Shown here: piece after piece, positions 34,987-42,892 of the stretch | Position numbering within the stretch: position 1 is the stretch's first letter | How the letters are laid out: every line of letters begins with the position of its first letter | Assembly: GCF_008642235.1 (NCBI RefSeq) | Contig: NZ_SJEV01000002.1 | Coordinates: 124,001 to 188,000 of the forward strand | Direction of reading: 5' to 3' | Length of the DNA stretch: 64,000 nucleotides | DNA from: Planctomonas psychrotolerans | Lineage (GTDB): Bacteria > Actinomycetota > Actinomycetes > Actinomycetales > Microbacteriaceae | The notes under the pieces: model-generated | The model's database searches: none | Told to the model about the DNA's origin: nothing | Seen by the model: only the letters and a program-made list of their open reading frames with translations | Made by a program: the position numbers and the translations under genes

Positions 34987-37050
34987 CTACTCGACGCGCG
35001 CCGCCGCGAACTGCGACATGTACAGCCGGTAGTACGCGCCCTGCGCCTCGAGGAGTTCGGTGTGCGACCCCTGCTCGACGATCCGCCCGTCCTCCATCAT
35101 GAGGATGATGTCGGCGTCGCGGATGGTGGACAACCGGTGCGCGATCACGAAGCTCGTGCGGTCGGTGCGGAGCGCTGCCATGGCGTGCTGCACCAGCAAC
35201 TCGGTGCGGGTGTCCACCGAGCTCGTCGCCTCGTCGAGGATGAGTAGGGACGGGTTTGCCAGGAACGCCCGGGCGATGGTGATGAGTTGCTTCTCTCCCG
35301 CGCTGACGTTGTTGCCGTCCTCGTCGATCAGCGTGTCGTAGCCGTCGGGCAGGGCACGCACGAACCGGTCGACGTAGGTGGCCTTCGCCGCCTCCATCAC
35401 CTGCTCCTCGGTGGCATCGAGGTTGCCGTAGCGGATGTTGTCGTAGATCGATCCGCCGAACAGCCAGGCATCCTGCAGCACCATGCCCACCTTCGAGCGG
35501 AGCTCGGCGCGGCTGAGGTGCGTGATGTCCACGTTGTCCACCGTGATCCGCCCCGAGTTCAGCTCGTAGAAGCGCATCACCAGGTTCACGAGCGTGGTCT
35601 TGCCCGCGCCGGTCGGACCGACGATGGCCACGGTCTCGCCCGGCCGTGCGGCGAAGGTGAGGTCGTCGATGAGCGGCTTGTCGGGCGTGTACCGGAAGCT
35701 CACGTTCTCGAATGCCACGTGACCGTCGGTCTTCGCCGGCAGCGTCTCGGTGGCCGTGTCGGGGTCCTGTTCGTCGGCGTCGAGGAGCTCGAACACGCGC
35801 TCGGCGGAGGCGACGCCGGACTGCAGCATGTTGGCCATCCCGGCCATCTGACTGAGCGGCTGATTGAACTCGCGGGAGTACTGGATGAACGCGGTCGCGT
35901 CGCCGAGGGTCATCGACCCGGACGCCACGCGGAGCCCGCCGACCACGGCGATGCCCACGTAGGACAGATAGGAGATGAACTGCATGACGGGCATGATCAT
36001 GCCCGACACGAACTGCGCGCCGAACGAAGCCCGGTACAACTCCTCGTTCTTCTCGTCGAACTGGGCGAGCGACTCCTTCTCGCGGCCGAAGACGCGCACG
36101 AGGTCGTAGCCGCTGAACGACTCCTCGATGTGGCCGTTCAGCTGTCCGGTGTTCTTCCACTGCGCGGCGAACAGCTTTTGGCTGCGGACGCCGATGATCC
36201 CAGCACCGATCGCGGAGAGGGGCAGTGCGATCAGCGCGATCAGCGCGAGCTGCCACGACACGATGAACATCATCACGGTGATGCCGATAAGGCTGAGCGC
36301 CGACATGATGAGCTGCGCGAACGCCTGCTGCAGGGCCTGCTGCACGTTGTCCACGTCGTTGGTCACGCGGGAGAGCATGTCCCCGCGCTGGCGCGTGTCG
36401 AAGTAGCCGAGCGGAAGTCGGTTGAGCTTCTCCTCGGTCGCGCGGCGGAGGGTGAACACCACTCGCATGACGATCTTGTTGAGCACGTAGCCCTGCAGCC
36501 ACATGAACAACGACGACACGAGGTACATGCCGAGAACGACGAGGATCAGTCGGCCGAGCACCCCGAAGTCGATGCCCGCTCCGGGGATGAACTCCATGCC
36601 CGTCAGCAGGTCGGCGAACTGGTCCTGACCTTGCGCGCGAAGGCGGTCGATGACCTGCTCCTGGGTAAGGCCCGACGGCAGGTCGCGGCTGATGATGCCA
36701 TTGAAGATCACGTCCATGGCGTTGCCGAGCACGCGCGGGGCGATCACGTTCAGCACGACGGCGACGACCACCATGACCAGGACAACTGAGATGGCGGCTT
36801 TTTCCGGGGCGAGCAGCCCGAAGAGCCGCTTGGCCGACGGCCAGAAGTGCTTGGCCTTCTTGGCCGGCACGCCGCCGAACATGTCGCCGTCGGCCTCCGT
36901 GGGGGTGAACTCCTCGTCGAGAACCTGCGCCTCGGCATCCGCCGCCGCACCGGGCGTCGGCGCCGCGACCGGTGCCACCTGCGCTCCGGAGCGTCGCGTT
37001 CGTTCCTTCCTCGTGCCCGCCTTGTTCGCGCGCGGCTTGTCGGTGCTCAT
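34987..37050 (-). CDS. ABC exporter half-transporter, catalytic-site subunit
   Basis: A 687-residue half-transporter: a ~90-residue polar N-terminal extension, six helices, then an ATPase. Walker A is GPTGAGKTTL and Walker B LLILDEATSS with the catalytic Glu; the switch His is in IAHRLST. The signature is non-canonical, VSAGEKQ. It complements its partner, which has a good signature but a weak Walker B. Its ATG overlaps the partner's stop by 4 nt; the synthetase starts 74 nt downstream. Export of the synthetase product is the likely role (inference). Confidence 0.92.
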   Translation of the reverse strand: MSTDKPRANKAGTRKERTRRSGAQVAPVAAPTPGAAADAEAQVLDEEFTPTEADGDMFGGVPAKKAKHFWPSAKRLFGLLAPEKAAISVVLVMVVVAVVLNVIAPRVLGNAMDVIFNGIISRDLPSGLTQEQVIDRLRAQGQDQFADLLTGMEFIPGAGIDFGVLGRLILVVLGMYLVSSLFMWLQGYVLNKIVMRVVFTLRRATEEKLNRLPLGYFDTRQRGDMLSRVTNDVDNVQQALQQAFAQLIMSALSLIGITVMMFIVSWQLALIALIALPLSAIGAGIIGVRSQKLFAAQWKNTGQLNGHIEESFSGYDLVRVFGREKESLAQFDEKNEELYRASFGAQFVSGMIMPVMQFISYLSYVGIAVVGGLRVASGSMTLGDATAFIQYSREFNQPLSQMAGMANMLQSGVASAERVFELLDADEQDPDTATETLPAKTDGHVAFENVSFRYTPDKPLIDDLTFAARPGETVAIVGPTGAGKTTLVNLVMRFYELNSGRITVDNVDITHLSRAELRSKVGMVLQDAWLFGGSIYDNIRYGNLDATEEQVMEAAKATYVDRFVRALPDGYDTLIDEDGNNVSAGEKQLITIARAFLANPSLLILDEATSSVDTRTELLVQHAMAALRTDRTSFVIAHRLSTIRDADIILMMEDGRIVEQGSHTELLEAQGAYYRLYMSQFAAARVE

Positions 37051-38780
37051 GCCACTTCCTCCGCCGCTGCCTGCGACTGCACGATCTCTTGATAGGTGGG
37101 CGACGTTTCCAGCAATTCGTCGTGCGTGCCGCGTGCCACGATCTGTCCGTGATCCATGACGAGGATCTGGTCGGCGTCGAGGATGGTGGTCACGCGCTGG
37201 GCCACGATGATCACCGTGGCGTTCTGCGTCGTGGTCTTCAGGGCTGCGCGCAGCCGCGCATCGGTGGTCACGTCGAGCGCGGAGAAGGAGTCGTCGAAGA
37301 GGTACACCTGCGGCTTGGCGACGAGCGCCCGCGCGATGCACAACCGTTGGCGCTGGCCGCCGGACACGTTGGTCCCGCCCTGCGAGATCGGGGCGTCGAG
37401 GCCGTTGTCCTTCGCGCGCACGAAGTCCGCTCCCTGCGCCACGGTGAGTGCCTCCCAGAGGTCGCCGTCCGTCGCATCCGGGTTGCCGAAGCGCAGATTG
37501 TGGGCGATGGTGCCGGAGAACAGGTAGGGCCGCTGCGGCACCGACGCGACGCGGTCGGTGATGTCGGCGTGCGCCATCCGGGTCACGGGCACGCCGTCGA
37601 GCAGGACCTCACCGCTGCCCACGTCGAACAGTCGGGGCAGCATGGAGATGAGCGTGCTCTTCCCCGCCCCGGTGCTGCCGACGATCGCCGTGGTCTGCCC
37701 GGGTCGCGCGGTGAAGCTCACGTTGTCGAGCACCGGCGCCTCGGCCCCGGGATAGGCGAAGGTCACGTTGCGGTATTCCACGACGCCGGCCTGCCGCGTG
37801 GGCTGCTCCGGCCGCTCCGGCTCGGAGATCGCCGGAGTCACTCCGAGAACCTCGCCGATGCGCTCGGCGCAGACGGATGCGCGCGGGATCATCATCGCCA
37901 TGAAGGTGCCCATCATCACCGCGACGAGGATCTGCAGCAGGTACTGCAGGAAGGCGGTGAGCGCGCCCACCTCCATCTCCCCCGCGTCGACCCGGAGGCC
38001 GCCGAACCACAGCACGGCGGCCGTGGCCAGGTGCAGGATCATCCCGATCAGCGGGAACATCAGCACGAATAGGGACCCGACGGCGAGGGACACGTCGGTG
38101 AGTTCCCGGTTCGCCTTCCCGAAGCGCTGCGCCTCGTACGGTTCGCGCACGAACGCGCGGACCACGCGGATGCCGGTGATCTGCTCGCGCAGCACGCCGT
38201 TGATGTTGTCGATCTTGGTCTGCATGGTGCGGAACAGCGGCATCAGCTTCCAGACCAGAAAGCCGACGACCACGAACAGTGCGGGCACCGACACCCACAC
38301 GAGCCAGGACAGTTCGAGGTCCTCGCGGAGCGCCATGATGATGCCGCCCACGCACATGATCGGTGCGGCGACCATGAAGTTGAGGCCCATCAGCACAAGC
38401 ATCTGCACCTGCTGCACGTCATTGGTGCCGCGGGTGATGAGGCTGGGTGCGCCGAACTCGTTCACCTCCTGCGCCGAAAAGCTCGACACCTTGTGGAAGA
38501 CGGCGCGTCGCACGTCGCGGCCCACGGCCATGGCGGCCTTCGAGCCGAAGTACACGGCCGCGATGGCCGCCGCCACCTGCACGAGGCTCACGCCGAGCAT
38601 CACCATGCCGATGTCCCAGATCAGCTCGGTGTCGCCCCGGGCCACACCGCGATCGATGATCTCCGCGTTCAGGCTGGGCAGGTAGAGCGCCGCGATGGTG
38701 GCCGCGAGCTGCAGCACCACCACTGCGACGATGAACGGCTTGTAGGGCCGCGAGTACTGGCGGACCAGGGAGATGAGCAT
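37047..38780 (-). CDS. ABC exporter half-transporter, degenerate-site subunit
   Basis: A 577-residue half-transporter with six N-terminal helices and a C-terminal ATPase. Walker A GSTGAGKSTL and signature NVSGGQRQRL are canonical. Walker B ends VYLFDDSFSALD, with Asp in place of the catalytic Glu, and the switch His is Gln (VAQRVTT). This is the degenerate half of a TM287/288- or BmrCD-like heterodimer. It is the first gene of the exporter/synthetase/peptidase operon; the region upstream carries REP array B. Confidence 0.92.
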   Translation of the reverse strand: MLISLVRQYSRPYKPFIVAVVVLQLAATIAALYLPSLNAEIIDRGVARGDTELIWDIGMVMLGVSLVQVAAAIAAVYFGSKAAMAVGRDVRRAVFHKVSSFSAQEVNEFGAPSLITRGTNDVQQVQMLVLMGLNFMVAAPIMCVGGIIMALREDLELSWLVWVSVPALFVVVGFLVWKLMPLFRTMQTKIDNINGVLREQITGIRVVRAFVREPYEAQRFGKANRELTDVSLAVGSLFVLMFPLIGMILHLATAAVLWFGGLRVDAGEMEVGALTAFLQYLLQILVAVMMGTFMAMMIPRASVCAERIGEVLGVTPAISEPERPEQPTRQAGVVEYRNVTFAYPGAEAPVLDNVSFTARPGQTTAIVGSTGAGKSTLISMLPRLFDVGSGEVLLDGVPVTRMAHADITDRVASVPQRPYLFSGTIAHNLRFGNPDATDGDLWEALTVAQGADFVRAKDNGLDAPISQGGTNVSGGQRQRLCIARALVAKPQVYLFDDSFSALDVTTDARLRAALKTTTQNATVIIVAQRVTTILDADQILVMDHGQIVARGTHDELLETSPTYQEIVQSQAAAEEVA

Positions 38781-39020
38781 GGAGCGGTGTTCCTCGAATC
38801 GTGCGCGTGCGCGTGCGTGTGCGTGCTGGGGTGAGCGTGGTCGGCGGTATTCGGTGCTCGGATGTGGATGACGATGCGGATGACGGGGCGCTGCTCGCGC
38901 GGCTCGACCGTCGCCCGGGATCCGGCATATCGCCGGTGCGGGAAATAGGCGCACGCCAGCGTATGCCCACCATCGCGCGGTGTCCATCAGCCATAAGGCG
39001 GAGATGCGCGCCGCCCCGCA
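38781..39020. other. leader region of the exporter/synthetase operon
   Basis: About 240 nt without a supported gene. It contains a GTGTGCGT/GCGTGCGTG-like simple stretch (38803-38830). The operon promoter should be here, but no clear -35/-10 pair is seen. Confidence 0.45.
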
Positions 39021-39653
39021 CGGTCCCTGAGCCCGTCGAAGGGACGCGACCCCGCCGTCCCCTCGCTTGTCGAAGGGACGCGCCCGACGGTCCCTGAGCC
39101 GCACGGTCCCTGAGCTTGTCGAAGGGACGGCGGGGTGCGTCCCTGAGCCGCACGGTCCCTGAGCTTGTCGAAGGGATGTGACCGGTTGCGGTCGTGTGGG
39201 GGTGCGGAGGTGGCGTGCTGGGGCTCCGCCCATAGATGCCCACCGACCCCCGAGCCCCACCACGCCACCCCCGCCCCCAACTCCTCGGGCGACGGCCGTT
39301 CCCGGGGTGGTCGAGGCGGCCTATGCGGATACGGTCCCTGAGCTTGTCGAAGGGACGCTCGCCGCGCCGTCCCGTCGCTTCGCTTCGCTTCGACAGGCTC
39401 AGCGACCGTAACTCGCGATCGCCACGCCCGCTGAGTCGTCGAGGAGCACGCACCTCACACGGTTTCTGAGCCTGTCGAAGGGACGCAACCGCAAGGGACG
39501 CACGCATACGGTCCCTGAGCTTGTCGAAGGGGCGCTTGCTGCGCGGTCCCGTCGCTTCGACAGGCTCAGCGACCGTTACTCGCGATCGCCACGCCCGCTG
39601 CGTATCCCGACGGGAACGCAACCTCACACGGTCCCTGAGCTTGTCGACGGGAC
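39021..39653. repeat. REP-like array B
   Basis: About nine to ten units, mostly in the GGTCCCTGAGCTTGTCGAAG orientation, with two in the opposite orientation near 39375-39410 and 39550-39575 that have CGCT/AGCG arms. Linkers are variable. No protein-coding gene is seen in the array. Confidence 0.9.
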
Positions 39654-39698
39654 GCGATCCGCACCGGTCCGGTCGTGACGACGCTCCGCTGTGGGCTT

Positions 39699-41147
39699 CT
39701 ACTCGGGTGGGGCGTCGAGCCGGTCGAGGAGTCGGGTGCGGGACTTGGTGGCGGGTCGCCACGTGCCGAAGTACTCGATCCAGGGTGGTGGTTTCACTTC
39801 CGGGACGCCGTGTCGCATACGGATCTGCCACTCGGAAGTGTCGATGGTGCGGTGATGGAACCAGCACAACAGCACACCATTGTCCGGATGCGTCGGCCCG
39901 CCATCCTTATCAGGGATCACGTGGTGGATCTCGCACCAGCCGGCGGGGATGGTGCAGCCGGGAATGATGCACCCGCCGTCTCGGAGGGAGATCGCGCGTC
40001 GTTGCGGTGGGGTGAAGCACCGCTCCGGTGACCCCAGGCGCACGATCCGCCCTTCCTGGCTAAGGACGACCTTTTGGATGCCACCGGTGCACACCATCTG
40101 CCGCACCGTCCGCATCGACACCGGACCCTCCACCCGATCCGACCAGCCGGCACCCTGCCCGGACGCAAGATCCTCCGCCCGGACGGACACCAGAACGGTG
40201 GGTGCGGCACCGCCGATTGTGGGTGCCTGGCCGCTGCGGGCCATGGCGTCGATGATCGCGACGAAGATGTCATGCCGCTGCTGAGCCGGCGTCCGGGAAT
40301 CCTTCCCGCCTTCCGCTTCGGCGGTTGCCCGTTCTTCTTCGGTCATGAATGCGGGCGCGGTGGTCGGGGTCAGGTACGCGTCGAACAGAGTCTTCACCCG
40401 ACCCCCGGCTTCCGCCATGAGCCGGAACGAGCCATGCAGCAGCCCGTTGCGTTCCGGACCGAACCGGAAGTCCCGCACCGCCATCGACCGGTCCTCCGCC
40501 GGATCAAGGCCGTCCGGGTCGAGCTTCGCCTGCCACACGCACACCATCACCCGCACCGAGTCCGCCGACACCGGCACCGTGCTGTCAGGGCCCGTGCCGG
40601 TGGCCGCGGCGACCAACTCGGTCTTCGCCTTTCCCAACTCGTCGAGAGACCCGTGGGCGAGAAGCGAGGTGAGTCCCTTGGTGATCACCGTGGCCGCGTC
40701 GATGCCTATAGTGCCGTCTTCGACGGCCTGAGCCACGAGATCGAATCGTGCTTCGGTGCGGTCGCCGCCCGGGAACGAGTCACGACGCACATCACCGGCC
40801 AGTACTACCCGCCGGCGAGCTGTCGTGCCGGACACCTGCGTCAGTTGCTCGATCAGGTCTGCCGGAGTCCGACAACCGCGGGACACAGCCAGCCCGCGCG
40901 CACCGCGATTGGGCCGGGACCGGTCCGCGACCTCGCCGGCCAGGACGACCCGTAAGGCGTCGACGCGACGGCCGAGACGCTCGACCTCGGCCACCAGCGC
41001 CACCGTGTCCTCGTCGGAAAGATCTGGGACGGTGGTGCACGGGAGTGCGTTCGCGCACTCGTCCGCAAGCGTCCGAATCCGCGCGACCGGATCACCATCA
41101 ATGGACGATTGCTGCCGGCCCGAGGCCTTCGTGGGCGAGGGATTCAT
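39699..41147 (-). CDS. DUF222 protein with C-terminal HNH endonuclease motif (13E12 family)
   Basis: A 482-residue protein of the multicopy actinobacterial 13E12/REP13E12-like group. Residues ~30-310 are the DUF222 helical region (LSDEDTVALVAEVERLGRRV, then LTQVSGTTARRRV). The C-terminus has the HNH nuclease core GCIIPGC, CEIHHVIPDKDGG and CWFHHRTID, with zinc-binding Cys residues. GATAGT ends 6 nt before the ATG at 41147, favouring that start over 41165. It sits between REP arrays B and C. DNA cleavage is predicted; a role in mobility is plausible but unproven. Confidence 0.9.
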   Translation of the reverse strand: MNPSPTKASGRQQSSIDGDPVARIRTLADECANALPCTTVPDLSDEDTVALVAEVERLGRRVDALRVVLAGEVADRSRPNRGARGLAVSRGCRTPADLIEQLTQVSGTTARRRVVLAGDVRRDSFPGGDRTEARFDLVAQAVEDGTIGIDAATVITKGLTSLLAHGSLDELGKAKTELVAAATGTGPDSTVPVSADSVRVMVCVWQAKLDPDGLDPAEDRSMAVRDFRFGPERNGLLHGSFRLMAEAGGRVKTLFDAYLTPTTAPAFMTEEERATAEAEGGKDSRTPAQQRHDIFVAIIDAMARSGQAPTIGGAAPTVLVSVRAEDLASGQGAGWSDRVEGPVSMRTVRQMVCTGGIQKVVLSQEGRIVRLGSPERCFTPPQRRAISLRDGGCIIPGCTIPAGWCEIHHVIPDKDGGPTHPDNGVLLCWFHHRTIDTSEWQIRMRHGVPEVKPPPWIEYFGTWRPATKSRTRLLDRLDAPPE

Positions 41148-41260
41148 GCACGTACTATCGCACACACCTACGACATTTTCGCCCGAAGGTTCGAGCCGGT
41201 CAGTGGGCTTTTCGCCGTCGAGCTTGTGGAGGAGAAGAGGGGGCGGTCGACGGCGCCTAT

Positions 41261-41726
41261 GTCCCTTCGACAGGCTCAGGGACCGAGTGGTCGGGTTCCT
41301 GCGACGGGCTCAGGGACCGAGTGGTTGCGTCCCCTCGACAGGCTCAGGGACCGAGTGGTTGCGTCCCTTCGACAGGCTCAGGGACCGTGTGGGAACCCTT
41401 CTTCAGCGAGCTTGGGACCGTGTGGTGGCGTCCCTGCCACGAGCTCAGGGACCGTGAGGTCGCGTCCCTTCGACGAGCTCAGCGACCGTGAGGTCGCGTC
41501 CCTCCGACAGACTCAGGGACCGTTCGGGGCGTCCCTTCGACGAGCTCAGGGACCGTGGGGTGGCGTCCCTCCGACGCGCTCAGGGACCGTGTGGGGTGCG
41601 TCCCTTCGACGAGCTCAGGGACCGTGGGGTGGCGTCCCTTCGACGGGCTCAGGGACCGTGGGGGTGCGCCCCTTCGACAGGCGAAGGGGACCGTGTGGGC
41701 ACGTCCCCTCGACAAGGCCAGGAACG
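41261..41726. repeat. REP-like array C
   Basis: About thirteen head-to-tail units with GTCCCT-TCGAC..GCTC-AGGGAC structure and variable arms and linkers. All are in one orientation, opposite to most of array B. The array occupies the space between the HNH start and the spherulin-4-like stop. Confidence 0.92.
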
Positions 41727-41745
41727 CGTCGGAGGGGCCGCCGGG

Positions 41746-42699
41746 TCACTGCATTCTCATGCAGCAGATGTGCTTCGGCGGGGTGGCCACCGGCTTCGGC
41801 CAGTAGGTCGTCAGGGTGTCGTACGGGTTCGGCAAAGTGTCCGCGGTGATGTACACGTGTCCGGCGTTGCGTTGGCGCGACAGATCGCGAGCCACCCCAA
41901 AGGACGTCGGACCCAACTGGATGGGCGCCGCGCCGTAGACGAGTTGGCTGATCTTCGCCGCCGGGTAGTCCCACAGCCAATCGGGCGGAGTCCAGTCGCG
42001 GTACTCCGACATGGAGCCCTCGAACACGACCAGGTTGTCCACGACGGGCATCGACAGTTGCCACGGGGCTGACCCACCGGCACCGGCTCCGGCCCCCGCA
42101 TTGCCGACGATGTAGTTCTTCAGCGGCCGGTCGGTGGTCGACGCAGTGGTCGACGACGACGACGACGACCAAGATGCGGCCTTCGGCTTCGATGTGATGT
42201 GATCGCGCAGGAGGCGGTAGTACTCCCTCACGGTGAGGGTCTTCGCGTCGAACCTGTAGTCCGTTCCTCGATCGAGAGTGTTGCTCATGGCGTCGAGGAA
42301 GATCCCATCGATCTCCGGGTAGAACGAGTAGTACGCGTCGATCTGATCTTTCACCCGGTCGAGCGACACCCCTGTGTAGTCGGTCGTCACGTAACCGATC
42401 ACCCGTTGTCCGAGAGCGTGACACGTGTCGATGGCGTTCCGGTAGTCGACGTCGACGGCGTCACCGGGTCCGGATGCCGGGTTCATGATCGCCGTCGACG
42501 GTCCGGGCTTCATGCTCAGCCGCTGACACATGTTCGCCCAGCGCGGGCCGGCCGGGGAGAAATACGCCGGTACGAGCTGACGTTGATCGGTCACCAGGCG
42601 CGGTGCCGCCGTCACCGTGGACGCCGGTGAGACCGCGAGCGCAGCGGCGAACCCCACGGTGAGAGCCGCCGATATGGACCGTTTCCGTACGAGTTTCAT
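41746..42699 (-). CDS. secreted spherulation-specific family 4 (spherulin-4)-like protein
   Basis: A 317-residue exported protein. The signal peptide is KLVRKRSISAALTVGFAAAL, cleaved after VTAAP. The domain starts LVPAYFSPAGPRWANMCQRL and contains GYVTTDYTGVSLDRVKDQI and EIDGIFLDAMSN, matching the spherulin-4/TIM-barrel glycosidase-like family. A Ser/Thr run (SWSSSSSSTTASTTD) interrupts the middle. ATG at 42699 follows GAGGAAA. It is divergent from the LuxR regulator. A polysaccharide-active or surface role is likely; the enzyme activity is unknown. Confidence 0.85.
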   Translation of the reverse strand: MKLVRKRSISAALTVGFAAALAVSPASTVTAAPRLVTDQRQLVPAYFSPAGPRWANMCQRLSMKPGPSTAIMNPASGPGDAVDVDYRNAIDTCHALGQRVIGYVTTDYTGVSLDRVKDQIDAYYSFYPEIDGIFLDAMSNTLDRGTDYRFDAKTLTVREYYRLLRDHITSKPKAASWSSSSSSTTASTTDRPLKNYIVGNAGAGAGAGGSAPWQLSMPVVDNLVVFEGSMSEYRDWTPPDWLWDYPAAKISQLVYGAAPIQLGPTSFGVARDLSRQRNAGHVYITADTLPNPYDTLTTYWPKPVATPPKHICCMRMQ

Positions 42700-42892
42700 G
42701 AGGTTTCCTCGATCGGTATCCCGGCGCCGACATCGGCCGCATGCTCGGAAGGGCGGCGCCCACCCATCCGGTCCGAGGAGAAATTTGCGGCTCTGTACGA
42801 CAGCGTGATCGCCCGTGCCACGCCACCGCATGACGCGAATTGACTATCCCTGAGTTCTTCTCAACTAGTCCGTGCGGCACTACCGTGAAGGG

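Noticed and set aside
34913-36502. N-terminal extension of the synthetase to 1844 residues
   Set aside because: The added part lies out of frame over the exporter gene and is Arg/His-rich noise; the A domain begins properly after ATG at 34912.
39699-41147. Insertion sequence encoding a transposase
   Set aside because: The gene is DUF222-HNH, not a DDE or serine/tyrosine recombinase, and no terminal inverted repeats or target duplications were found, only REP-like arrays.
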